From a bacterium (lineage in GTDB: Bacteria; Hydrothermota; UBA3073; JACQXS01): a DNA stretch of 37,751 bases. The notes under the pieces are model-generated. The model was given only the letters and a program-made list of their open reading frames with translations. It had not been told where the DNA came from and made no database searches. Where the stretch lies: the NCBI GenBank assembly GCA_030592575.1, contig JAUVIV010000015.1:1-37751 (forward strand). The letters run 5' to 3'. This document shows, in pieces, positions 1 through 9,380 of the stretch. How positions within the stretch are numbered: position 1 is the stretch's first letter; the number at the start of each line of letters is the position of its first letter. Made by a program: the position numbers and the translations under genes.

Positions 1-547
1 GATTTACTACAAATTTTAAAGTTGGAGTATGGTAGTCCCAAAAAGCCATAAGTTCAAAATTCTTATTTTCCATTGCCTCAATTTTTATAGGGTCTATAGT
101 AGCTCTCATTATTACTGTAATATCTTTACCGGTAGAAGCAAATTGGCGAGTTATTACTATATTGAATTCATTCATAAATTTCTTAATTTCTTTAATATCC
201 TTCACTTTTACAGGAGAATCTTTTCTGTCCTGACAATACGAAACAAACAAAAAAGTTTTATCTGCAAGGTCGTATTTTACCCGATGTATTATTTCTTGAT
301 TTAAAGCAGTATCCTTGGTTGAACAAATAGTTTTCAACCTTATAGTTACAGGCGTTCCGCTTAGTATTATCTTCTCAAGTTCTTTTGGAAAACTATTTTT
401 TAAAGTAGTATTTATAGAGATACTATCGGAGATAGTGATCTCCGGTTTAGTAAAAGTCACATCCGATTGTTTCGCTCCTAACAGTGCTACAACACCAATT
501 AATGCGGCTACTGCCTTAGTGGCTACAAACTGAAGCAATATTTCCAT
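1..547 (-). CDS. DUF4390-like hypothetical protein, partial (runs off the left edge)
   Basis: Reverse strand is open from ATG at 547 to the window edge (MEILLQFVATKAVAALIGVVALLGAKQSDVTFTKPEITISDSISINTTLKNSF...). It is absent from the ORF track because no stop lies inside the window. Two plus-strand ORFs here (29..304, 315..533) look like antisense artefacts. The DUF4390 assignment is tentative. Confidence 0.75.
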   Translation of the reverse strand, partial: MEILLQFVATKAVAALIGVVALLGAKQSDVTFTKPEITISDSISINTTLKNSFPKELEKIILSGTPVTIRLKTICSTKDTALNQEIIHRVKYDLADKTFLFVSYCQDRKDSPVKVKDIKEIKKFMNEFNIVITRQFASTGKDITVIMRATIDPIKIEAMENKNFELMAFWDYHTPTLKFVVN

Positions 548-617
548 CTATTTATAAAGGCTATTACATAAACTCATAATGTCAAATTTTTTTATTAATA
601 GAGAAATGGATATTTTT

Positions 618-1397
618 TTAAAAATAAAACTCAGGACGACGATCAATTATAATGTTATTGCGGGCAGTAATATTTTTATCAAGTGCTTGAGCAGGATCTA
701 TATCTACTACTTTAACACATTCTTCAAAAGTATTGGCTTTTAAAAGCACTTCCCCTTTTGGACTCACGACTTGAGAATTTCCTGTAAATTTGAGAGTTCG
801 CTCCTTACCCGTGCGATTTGCAGTTATTATAAATACACGATTCTCAATAGCTCTTGTTTGCATCGCAAGTTGACAATACGGAAGTACAAGATTGGCAGAA
901 TGACAAATAATTTGTGCTCCTTTTAAAGCTAAAGTTCTTGCCGACTCAGGAAATATCCAATCAAAACATATAAGGAGACCGAGTTTTGTTGATTGGGTAT
1001 CCCCCACTTCTACGGCTTGAAAGAAAAGATTACCGGGAGCAAAAATTAATTTTTCATAGTCAAACAAATGGATTTTCCTATATTTGCTAAGCTTACCATC
1101 CTTTGATATAAAAATAGAGGAGTTATAAATAGCAGTTCCATCTCTTTCGGCAATTCCCACAACAAGCCAAATCCCTTTGCTTTGTGCAAGTTTCGTAAGT
1201 CTTTCAGTGGTTGGTCCGGGAATTGATTCCGCAAATGGAAGTAATTCTTCTTTTGACTCAAACGCATAGCCAGTGGTTGCAAGTTCAGGAAGAACTAACC
1301 CATCAGCTTCTATTGAACTTATTAATTTCTCTATTTTGGTAAGATTAATTTCCGGAGATTTAAACTCTGGGGCAAATTGTAAAAACCCGACTTTCAC
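618..1397 (-). CDS. carbon-nitrogen hydrolase (nitrilase superfamily, omega-amidase-like)
   Basis: Motifs LPELATTGY (Glu), KYRKIHLFDYE (Lys) and LLICFDWIFPE (Cys) form the nitrilase Glu-Lys-Cys triad. Confidence 0.92.
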   Translation of the reverse strand: MKVGFLQFAPEFKSPEINLTKIEKLISSIEADGLVLPELATTGYAFESKEELLPFAESIPGPTTERLTKLAQSKGIWLVVGIAERDGTAIYNSSIFISKDGKLSKYRKIHLFDYEKLIFAPGNLFFQAVEVGDTQSTKLGLLICFDWIFPESARTLALKGAQIICHSANLVLPYCQLAMQTRAIENRVFIITANRTGKERTLKFTGNSQVVSPKGEVLLKANTFEECVKVVDIDPAQALDKNITARNNIIIDRRPEFYF

Positions 1398-1819
1398 TTT
1401 AGATAAAAATGAATACCAAATGGCACGAACAAATCCATTCCACCTGTATCTATTACTAATCCGATTCCTATTTCAAGAGAAAGTGGTACTTCCTCAAGAT
1501 TAGGGAAAAACTCAAATTCGTAAAACCCTTCTCCCACAATTTTAATATTTGATTTTTCTGTATCTTTATAAGTATGACTATGAATACCTGCTCCAACTCC
1601 TACAAGATGAGTATATTGAACAACTTTGCCACTTCCTTTTCCTATTCCAAAAAGAGCTCTTCCTCCAATTGCCAATGTATTACTTCCTGTACCAAGTGTA
1701 AATTGTAGAACAGTCTCAGGAGTGTAATGAAATTTCATAGAAAGTAGCCCACTTGGGTAATTCCCAATCCCAATCCCAAAATTATTAGAGCTACCTATAA
1801 AAAATAACAATAAAATCAT
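1394..1819 (-). CDS. small outer-membrane beta-barrel-like hypothetical protein
   Basis: Signal-like N-terminus, alternating Gly/aromatic strands, terminal FGIHFYLK; overlaps the start of the nitrilase CDS by 4 nt. Confidence 0.6.
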   Translation of the reverse strand: MILLLFFIGSSNNFGIGIGNYPSGLLSMKFHYTPETVLQFTLGTGSNTLAIGGRALFGIGKGSGKVVQYTHLVGVGAGIHSHTYKDTEKSNIKIVGEGFYEFEFFPNLEEVPLSLEIGIGLVIDTGGMDLFVPFGIHFYLK

Positions 1820-1993
1820 AATAGTTTATTTATTATACTTAAGAACAATATTTAAATTTATGCTGTCTTTTTCTAAAAGTCAAGAGAAACTATAGTTTTT
1901 TAGGAGTTTTTTGCCACTTAATAAATATATCAGGTGTGTTTTTAATTACAATTTTATCTTTACATATACCACTTTACACTTTAGGTTTTAAAT

Positions 1994-3259
1994 ATGAGAT
2001 TTAAAAGAGAAGTTCTTCATACCATCTCAACCCAGATGCTCTGCCTTATTTTTGGAGTTGGGATAAGTATCATTTTAAATAGGACTCTTGGACCTACTTT
2101 AAAAGGAGAACTTGTAACAATTCTCTTAATCCCACAACTCGTTGTCTCTTTTATAAATTTAGGACTTGGAACAGCGGGCTCTTATTTTATAGCCAAACAA
2201 GAATATTCCGATGAAGAAATAGTAAAAACAAATCTCTTTGCCGCTTTACTACTTGGAGTTATAGGAATAGGAATTGGGTGGTGGATTTTTACAAAATTTT
2301 TTCCAAGTATCTCTTTGTTACTGAAAATCATTCTTTTATCCCTTATAATATGGGACTTATGGCTTTGTTATGTACCAGGTTTTTTTATTGGCAAAGGACT
2401 CATAACTCAGTACAACAGATGGAATCTCAGCCAATATATAGGGAAGTTTCTCTTAATTGCTATATTTTTTATAATCTTCGCAGATAAACTGAATGGGGTG
2501 ATTGTAGCTATTGCTTCTCTCGGTTTAATTTCGTTTTTGATTAGTTTTCCTGTCCTCTCAAGATGGATAAAATTAAAAGGTAAAGTAGTAATAAATTTCT
2601 CTTATTTCAAAAAAGGTTTAAATTTTGGGTACAAGGTATTTATTGCGAATGCACTTGCATTTTTAAATTATAGATTTGATATATTAATGTTAAGATGGCT
2701 ATCGGATGCAACTCAAGTTGGATATTATTCCACAGCTGTTGGACTTGTAGAGAAATTCTGGCTTATTCCAGGCTCTATATCACTTGTCCTTTACTCAAAA
2801 ATAGTAACTCATAAGCTAAGAGATAGTAAAGATGTAGCACAAATAACAAGAATATCTTTATGGATAGTTCTTGGATTTGGCATTATATCAATTGCTTTTA
2901 TAAAACCCATAATAATATTATTTTATTCAACTAAATTCCTGCCTGCTATGATACCATATCTCATTCTCTTGCCTGGGGTAATTGGCTTAACAGTTCCTAA
3001 ATTGTTAACTGCCGAGACCGTGGGAGGTTGGGGAAAGCCAGAAATTTCAATAGCAGGAATGCTACTTGTAGTTATTGTAAATATTGGACTAAATTTTTGG
3101 CTAATTCCAAAACTTGGAATGAATGGTGCAGCTCTTGCATCAACCATAGCATATATAGTTCAGTTGATATTTTTTATAAGTGTATATATTAAATTTACTC
3201 ACTTAAAAGTAAAAGATTTGCTTTTGTTAAAAAGGAGAGATATATGCCACCACGAGTAA
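1994..3259 (+). CDS. polysaccharide biosynthesis / O-antigen flippase (MATE/Wzx-like)
   Basis: Polytopic membrane protein with flippase-like segments (NRTLGPTLKGEL, GYYSTAVGLVEKFWLIPGSISLVLYSKIV); followed directly by a glycosyltransferase. Confidence 0.88.
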   Translation: MRFKREVLHTISTQMLCLIFGVGISIILNRTLGPTLKGELVTILLIPQLVVSFINLGLGTAGSYFIAKQEYSDEEIVKTNLFAALLLGVIGIGIGWWIFTKFFPSISLLLKIILLSLIIWDLWLCYVPGFFIGKGLITQYNRWNLSQYIGKFLLIAIFFIIFADKLNGVIVAIASLGLISFLISFPVLSRWIKLKGKVVINFSYFKKGLNFGYKVFIANALAFLNYRFDILMLRWLSDATQVGYYSTAVGLVEKFWLIPGSISLVLYSKIVTHKLRDSKDVAQITRISLWIVLGFGIISIAFIKPIIILFYSTKFLPAMIPYLILLPGVIGLTVPKLLTAETVGGWGKPEISIAGMLLVVIVNIGLNFWLIPKLGMNGAALASTIAYIVQLIFFISVYIKFTHLKVKDLLLLKRRDICHHE

Positions 3260-4149
3260 TAATAATCTCTAAATATGAACTCTCTGGAAAATATGTAGTA
3301 GATATGCTTGATAAGGCAGGAATAAAAGCAGAACTTTTGATTGCCTCAAGAATCGGAATAGCTCCAAAAAGGATAAAAAAAATTACCGAGCTAATCAAAA
3401 AATTTGATATTATTCACTTAATTTCCGGAAATCAAAGAATAAAGTTACTTGTCTGGCTCCGTTTACTTGGTAAAAAAACCATTAATCATTGGATTGGAAC
3501 AGATGTATTAAAACTTTTAGAAAATACTAATTCTTGTTTACTTGCTCGCATTACCGATAAGTTAATTGATATTCAATTTGCAAAACTCCCCAAATTAGTT
3601 GCGGAACTCAAAACAGCAAGGATTAAAGCAGATTATCTGCCAACTGTTCCTCAGATTAACCACCAATTGTCAGTCACTTATAAGCAAGGAGTTCTTATAT
3701 ATATCCCATGGGACAGAGTTGATTTCCATCGTGGCTCTGAACTTCTTGAACTTGCAAAAATGTTTCCAGATATAAACTTTCATATAATAGACAATGAAGG
3801 AAAAGGACTTCCCTCTTTGCCCAATGTTTATTATCACGGATGGGTTAACAATATGGACGAAGTATGGAAAAATATATCTATACTCGTCAGATTTCCAAAA
3901 CACGATGCACTTTCTTTTATGGTTTTAGAAGCACTTGCAAGAGGGAAGCGAGTTATCTGGAATCAACATTTGCCACATTGCTCTTATATTCGGGAAATAG
4001 AGGATATTCCCCAAGAACTTAAGAAACTTTTAGCTAAAAAAATGCCAAACATAGAAGGTAGAAAATTTATTCTATCTGAATTTGACCCCAAAAAGATTGG
4101 TGAAAAATATGTAAAAATTTATAATTCTATGGGTACATCAAGAGTTTAA
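3244..4149 (+). CDS. glycosyltransferase family protein
   Basis: GT-B-like C-terminus (VRFPKHDALSFMVLEALARGKRVIWN); overlaps the flippase by 16 nt. Confidence 0.75.
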   Translation: MPPRVIIISKYELSGKYVVDMLDKAGIKAELLIASRIGIAPKRIKKITELIKKFDIIHLISGNQRIKLLVWLRLLGKKTINHWIGTDVLKLLENTNSCLLARITDKLIDIQFAKLPKLVAELKTARIKADYLPTVPQINHQLSVTYKQGVLIYIPWDRVDFHRGSELLELAKMFPDINFHIIDNEGKGLPSLPNVYYHGWVNNMDEVWKNISILVRFPKHDALSFMVLEALARGKRVIWNQHLPHCSYIREIEDIPQELKKLLAKKMPNIEGRKFILSEFDPKKIGEKYVKIYNSMGTSRV

Positions 4150-4484
4150 AGATTACGGTTACACTACGTAGTATATTCACAATACCAAAAAACACTGAAG
4201 ATAATCTCAATAATATGGGATAGACATTGAGCTAAGAGAATGCCTACATAAAATAATTCTTGAACTCTACTTCAAGCTCTTAAATATAGGACTCTGGAGA
4301 ATTGAAGAACCCCGTAGGCGGGATTGGAGTTTATCCCACAAAATGCGGGTGCTCTAACAAACTACAGGGAATGTGCTCGCTATTGCGGTCCAAGATGCTT
4401 CTTTTGAACAACTCGTTGCCTATCTGCAAAAGATGTTGCAAGCTTAGATTCCGAGAACTCAGATAACAAAAAATAGCAGGTTTC

Positions 4485-5759
4485 TTATTTCAAAATTATA
4501 CATCTTTTGGTCTTTATAAATTCTTCGGCTTTAAGCTGACAAAAGTAAATTCCCGATGTTACTTCTTTTCCCTTACTATCTCTGCCATCCCATGCCACAG
4601 AAAGTTGAGAGTTCAGAGTTGAAAGTTCAGAGTCAAAAAGAGTCTTGACCAACTGCCCTGTCAAATCATAAATTTTGAGCGAGACTGTAGGGACGTTAAA
4701 TTCAACACTCTTACTCAAGTCTGGCAACTGATAACTAATGGTAATGGCACGATGCATCGTGCACCTACATATATTCGGATAAACTTGTAACTTGCAACCT
4801 GTAACGTGTAAGTCCTTATCTTCCTCAATTTTTGGTTCTATCGGGCCAATATATTCTGTGGCAATAACAATATCATCAAATAAAACACTATCAATCTGTC
4901 CATTGGGACCATCGGTCATATAAAATTCAAGCCAAAAATAATTCACAACAAGTTCTTCGACAGTCCGCCACTGGAATCCCTCAAAAGGAGCGCTGTCAGG
5001 ATCAGGATGAAAATGGTCCCATACCCAATAGCCATTTGGAAATCCTTCACCCAGATGTTGTTTCAATTCTCCATTTACCCAGAAAGCTTGTTCACCATTG
5101 TAAGAAGTTACCGGATCATTACACTTTATCATAAATTCAACACAAATCCATTCACCTCGTGTTATTGAAGCAGGTGGCTCAGGGTTGAAATAATTTCCCC
5201 AGTATTTTGTACCCGGATTAGTTCTCATATGCATCCAATAAGTATAAAAATCCCAATGCCAACCATCACGAGTAAAAGGTTCTATCCCTGTGGAGAAACG
5301 TTCGTTACCAACAGGTCTTGTCCCAGCACGTGGCCATGGCCAGTTTGTCGGAGGATTATGCCCACCCAACCACACAAAATGATGCACAGTATGACAGGTA
5401 GGTACAAATTTTACATAGAAACGTGCATATAGTGTATCATAACCATTCAACCGTTTATAGAGATGCCCGCCCGTATTCTGCCCAATAATTGAAGTCATCT
5501 GGAGAGATTGAGTACCAGCACTAACTGACGGCACATCTGATTCCAGTGACATTCCTTCAAGATTTACAACCTCGTTCCAGCGTATCGCAACATCATTCAG
5601 TGTAGCTTCTTCGAAATCTTCGGTAAATACTACAGCTTTATCATTTTTTATTCTTTTGTCGTATGGATATTTTACCGCAATCCCTGACTGTCCAGCTTCC
5701 AAAAATATTTCCCCCGAGAAGATACTACAAATTATCAAGTATAATAATTTTTTTACCAT
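4485..5759 (-). CDS. secreted polysaccharide-lyase/concanavalin-like protein with C-terminal sorting (FlgD Ig-like) domain
   Basis: Signal peptide; Trp/Tyr-rich jelly-roll-like body; C-terminus SLKIYDLTGQLVKTLF...VAWDGRDSKGKEVTSGIYFCQLKAEEFIKTKRCIILK typical of T9SS type A sorting domains. Confidence 0.8.
   Translation of the reverse strand: MVKKLLYLIICSIFSGEIFLEAGQSGIAVKYPYDKRIKNDKAVVFTEDFEEATLNDVAIRWNEVVNLEGMSLESDVPSVSAGTQSLQMTSIIGQNTGGHLYKRLNGYDTLYARFYVKFVPTCHTVHHFVWLGGHNPPTNWPWPRAGTRPVGNERFSTGIEPFTRDGWHWDFYTYWMHMRTNPGTKYWGNYFNPEPPASITRGEWICVEFMIKCNDPVTSYNGEQAFWVNGELKQHLGEGFPNGYWVWDHFHPDPDSAPFEGFQWRTVEELVVNYFWLEFYMTDGPNGQIDSVLFDDIVIATEYIGPIEPKIEEDKDLHVTGCKLQVYPNICRCTMHRAITISYQLPDLSKSVEFNVPTVSLKIYDLTGQLVKTLFDSELSTLNSQLSVAWDGRDSKGKEVTSGIYFCQLKAEEFIKTKRCIILK
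4602..4633. repeat. two tandem 14-bp units (GTTGARAGTTCAGA) inside the CDS
   Basis: aa-GTTGAGAGTTCAGA-GTTGAAAGTTCAGA-gt, translated on the minus strand as SELSTLNSQLS. Confidence 0.8.
4741..4768. repeat. GTAG-headed palindromic (REP-like) element inside the CDS
   Basis: gtaatgGCACGATGCATCGTGCacctac contains a perfect 16-bp palindrome and closely matches the intergenic palindrome at 27231-27258. Confidence 0.8.
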
Positions 5760-5929
5760 TTTTTCCTCCTTATTTGAAAATAATTTTCAAATATAAATAT
5801 AATTCTAAAATCCTGTTTGTCAATCCATATTTTATACTTGACTTTCTTGCCCTATCATTTAAGCTACGGGAAAAGAGGACTTTTGGGTTGTCTTTTAATT
5901 CTACCGCACTTTAGTGCAGGGTTTAAATG

Positions 5930-6052
5930 AATATAGTCAGAAAATCAGAATACCAGAATGAGATACTCAGAGAATCAGAATATTAGAGACTTTTTTTATC
6001 TGACTTTCTGATGTCTGAATTCTTCATCTGATAATCTGGTATCCTGATGCAC
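5930..6052. repeat. degenerate CAGAAT/ATCAG repeats forming an imperfect inverted repeat
   Basis: tcagaaaatcagaataccagaatgag...cagagaatcagaatat followed by tctgactttctgatgtctgaat...ctgataatctggtatcctgatg. Confidence 0.55.
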
Positions 6053-6101
6053 TTTTCAAGATTAACCATCGACTAAAGTCGTGTAGAAAAGAGATTCTTA
6101 T

Positions 6102-7250
6102 ATGAAAAATTTTGTATTCCATAATCCTACAAAGATTGTCTTTGGCAAAGACAAGGTACTTGAAATTGGCAAGGAAATTAAATTTGCAGGATATAAAAAA
6201 GTGCTTCTTGTCTATGGGCAGGGTAGCATAAAAAAGATCGACACATACGATAAAGTAATAACTTCTTTGCAAAAAGAGAATATTCAATATGTAGAGTTAA
6301 GCGGAATAAAACCAAACCCTGTTTTTTCAAAAGTACTTGAGGGAATTGAAATATGCAAAAGAGAAAATATTGAAGCTATCCTTGCAGTTGGTGGTGGCAG
6401 TGTAGTAGATAGCGTAAAAGCAATTGCCGGAGGCGTGTTTTTTGATGGCGATTTCTGGCAAGTATTTCAACGCAAGGCACGAGTGAAGAAAGCATTACCT
6501 ATATTTGTTGTGCTAACCTTATCTGCAACCGGATCTGAGATGAATCCGTCAACAGTTATAACAAACGAAACCACGAGAGAAAAATTTTATTTTACATCTA
6601 CTGCGGTTTATCCAAAAGTCTCTATACTTGACCCTGTGCTGCAATTTACTCTTCCTAATTATCAAACTTCAGCTGCTGCCTCTGATATCATTGCTCATAT
6701 CTTTGAATTATATTTTTGTGGTGAGGATGAAACGGAATTACAAGATGAGTTTTCGGAAGGAATTTTAAGAACGGTGATTTCCTTTACTCCTATGTTACTT
6801 GAAAAACCAGATGATTACCACGCACGAGCTCAAATTATGTTGTCCGCATTATTTGCACTCAATGGAATAAATGGGATAGGTAGAGAATCTGGTGATTGGT
6901 CAGCACATATGTTGGAACATTCTCTAAGCGGTATTCATCCGGAGATCGCACATGGAGCAGGACTTGCTATAATTTTCCCTGCATGGCTTAAATATATGAT
7001 GCCTTACATAGAAAAAAAGGTAATAAGATTCTCTCAAAAAATATGGGAAATGGATAGTCCCGATGCAGGAATACGAAACTTAAAAGAGTGGTTCAACTCC
7101 ATAGGATTAGAATCCTCGTTTAAAAACTTCGGCATAGAAAAAAAGGAAATCCCTATCTTCACAGAGATGGCTATGCGTATGTCTCCTTTAGGCAGTTTAA
7201 AACCACTTACTGCCAAAGATGTAGAAACCATATTTTCCAATTGTTTTTAA
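6102..7250 (+). CDS. iron-containing alcohol dehydrogenase (YqhD/BdhA-like)
   Basis: MKNFVFHNPTKIVFGKDKV N-terminus; AVGGGSVVDSVKAIA cofactor motif; metal-binding HMLEHSLSGIHPEIAHGAGLAI. Confidence 0.95.
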   Translation: MKNFVFHNPTKIVFGKDKVLEIGKEIKFAGYKKVLLVYGQGSIKKIDTYDKVITSLQKENIQYVELSGIKPNPVFSKVLEGIEICKRENIEAILAVGGGSVVDSVKAIAGGVFFDGDFWQVFQRKARVKKALPIFVVLTLSATGSEMNPSTVITNETTREKFYFTSTAVYPKVSILDPVLQFTLPNYQTSAAASDIIAHIFELYFCGEDETELQDEFSEGILRTVISFTPMLLEKPDDYHARAQIMLSALFALNGINGIGRESGDWSAHMLEHSLSGIHPEIAHGAGLAIIFPAWLKYMMPYIEKKVIRFSQKIWEMDSPDAGIRNLKEWFNSIGLESSFKNFGIEKKEIPIFTEMAMRMSPLGSLKPLTAKDVETIFSNCF

Positions 7251-7329
7251 TCATTAAGACCTTATATTTACCGCAAAGACGCAGAGAAAAGAAAAATCAA
7301 AAAGTGGAGAGGTAGGAATAAAAAGTTTC

Positions 7330-7360
7330 AACACGAACCAAACACGAACCAAACACGAAC
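7330..7360. repeat. short tandem repeat, 11-mer AACACGAACCA x 2.8
   Basis: AACACGAACCA|AACACGAACCA|AACACGAAC. Confidence 0.85.
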
Positions 7361-7619
7361 TTTCTTGCAGATTTTTTGAAAAAAAGGTCTTTGTTCGTAT
7401 AATGTTCAAAAGGTGTTCGTGATAAGTTTGTGCTTATTGTTTTTTCTGTGTTAACCTGTTTTATTTGTGTACATCTGTGTGCAATATTTTTAACCGCAGA
7501 GACGCAGAGTTCGCAAAGATTAATTTGCCACGAAAGCACGAAAATATTAAATTCCACTAAAATTATAATATAATACAATTTTAATTTCGACATGACATAA
7601 ATAATCATTTCGTACCTTC

Positions 7620-7803
7620 CTGTCATTCCTTCGCTTCCGCTCAGGACAAGTCTGAGCTCTTCGACAAATATCACCATGAACCCTTCCTCTGTCATTCTGA
7701 CCCCTTCGACAAATACCACCCTGAAACCTTTCTCTGTCATTCTGAGCGGAGCGAAGAATCTCAAAGAACTCAGGGTAAACTCTGTGAAGAATCTCAAAAA
7801 TCA
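7620..7803. repeat. dispersed TGTCATTCTGA / GAAGAATCTC repeat cluster with a 44-bp direct duplication
   Basis: 7657-7700 and 7702-7745 are near-identical; 7734-7803 is an inverted homologue of sequence near 23799-23895. Confidence 0.75.
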
Positions 7804-7862
7804 GTATCAATCAAGGTATTGTAGTCTTCGTCAAAAGAATTACCCGACAAACCAAAAAGAAT

Positions 7863-7890
7863 TTGACTTCTGAAATAAAATCGGTATATT
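7863..7890 (+). promoter_or_regulatory. sigma70-like promoter TTGACT-16-TATATT
   Basis: Lies upstream of the 7940 start; near-duplicate of the element at 10104. Confidence 0.55.
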
Positions 7891-7939
7891 TTAAAAATTG
7901 AACAAATCTTAATCAAATATGAAAGAGGAAAATAATAAA

Positions 7940-9349
7940 ATGAAAATGTCCTTGAATTCCACATTTAGATGGATAACTGTTTTTCTACTGGTAATTCTTT
8001 TGAAAAATGAAGTGAAATCACAGGCTCAGATTTGGTTCGCTCCTAACCTTGCCAGCGTAGATATGTTAAACCTATTTAGCCAACCGGAACAATGGGACTC
8101 TGCCAGATCGAAAATAGATGTGTTCAAGTTCTATCTCGTACAAGCAGGTACCGGAGGTTGGAGCGGAGTCGACCATCCAGCCTACAACATCGGCGATAAT
8201 CACCTTGAAAACTTTGTAGATGTTCAGGCATTCTCCAAGTTGGGACAATGGGGGATTGATATCGCCATCGAGTCCTTTTTTGCCGGGCCCGTCAAGTCTT
8301 ATGACCCGCTGGAATGTTCTACAGCCGAATATGTATTTAACCTTACGCTAGATGGGTCAATAAATGTTATACAAAACATTGGGGCAAATGGTGGGACGGT
8401 TCGCTACTTAGCGATGGATGAACCAATTAGGCGCTGGTACCCTCTATATTATTATATCTATACCGAGCAAACAGACCCGAGACCCTGTCTCGTTGATTCG
8501 TTGGGCAGTTTGGCTGATCATGTAGCCGCTTATATTTTACAAATGAAAGAATGGTATCCTTCGGTTTCCATTGGACATATCGAACTATACCCGGAAGTAG
8601 GAGTTGCTCAGTTCAAAGAATGGATTATTGCCCTTGAGGCAAGAGGTGTTTCACTTTCGTTCTTACACATAGATGTTCATGGACCCCGAGTTGATGAATA
8701 CATCTCACTCGGAATAAACATAGATGTAGCAGCTGATATGGCAGAATTAAAAACATTTCTTAACGCACATAATATTGATTTTGGTATAATTTTCTTTGAT
8801 ACTTATTATGATAGTCAGTATTGGGAGCCCGATGAGTATAACGATAGTACATATTACGCCGGAACTATGAATTGGGTCAACTCTGTCCACGATGCAAATC
8901 TGAAGCCCAACCACAGCATTTTCCAAAGCTGGGTATTCCCATACTACACTACGGGAATTGGGCCCAATGAGATTCCTGTCAATCTGCCTGACAATGACAG
9001 CTCTATTTACAGCCACACACGACTAATCAACGAAGCAGTGAGCATCCTTATGGATGTTGAAGAACCTTTCTTGATCGATTTACCGGTAAGTTATAGACTT
9101 TATCAGAATTATCCGAATCCGTTTAATCCGGTAACAACTATTGAATACTTTGTTTTGAAGCCAAGTTGGGTTTCGCTTACTATTTATAATGTTGTAGGTA
9201 AGAAAATCAAAACATTTGATGAAGGCAAAAAAAATGTTGGAAGTTATAAAATACAGTTTAACGGCCAAAATCTTCCAAGTGGAATTTACTATTATAAATT
9301 GACATCCGATAAATACTCAGTAACAAAATCAATGATGTTGATAAAATAA
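7940..9349 (+). CDS. secreted TIM-barrel/glycosidase-like protein with T9SS-type C-terminal sorting domain
   Basis: ORF opens at 7919; the ATG at 7940 has an upstream GAGGAA and yields a cleaner signal peptide (MKMSLNSTFRWITVFLLVILLKNEVKSQA). C-terminus YRLYQNYPNPFNPVTTIEYFV...GIYYYKLTSDKYSVTKSMMLIK. Confidence 0.8.
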   Translation: MKMSLNSTFRWITVFLLVILLKNEVKSQAQIWFAPNLASVDMLNLFSQPEQWDSARSKIDVFKFYLVQAGTGGWSGVDHPAYNIGDNHLENFVDVQAFSKLGQWGIDIAIESFFAGPVKSYDPLECSTAEYVFNLTLDGSINVIQNIGANGGTVRYLAMDEPIRRWYPLYYYIYTEQTDPRPCLVDSLGSLADHVAAYILQMKEWYPSVSIGHIELYPEVGVAQFKEWIIALEARGVSLSFLHIDVHGPRVDEYISLGINIDVAADMAELKTFLNAHNIDFGIIFFDTYYDSQYWEPDEYNDSTYYAGTMNWVNSVHDANLKPNHSIFQSWVFPYYTTGIGPNEIPVNLPDNDSSIYSHTRLINEAVSILMDVEEPFLIDLPVSYRLYQNYPNPFNPVTTIEYFVLKPSWVSLTIYNVVGKKIKTFDEGKKNVGSYKIQFNGQNLPSGIYYYKLTSDKYSVTKSMMLIK

Positions 9350-9380
9350 AACTTCACATTAAAAGAGCTGTTATAACTAT

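Noticed and set aside
29-533. Plus-strand ORFs 29..304 and 315..533
   Set aside because: They lie antisense to a continuous minus-strand coding frame (<1..547) that reads like a real protein; composition of the plus ORFs is not protein-like.
7297-7873. Overlapping ORFs 7297..7797, 7547..7810 and 7676..7873 as genes
   Set aside because: They are translations of dispersed repeats (e.g. FFAPLRMTEKGF..., ILSGAKNL), a known pattern of spurious ORFs.
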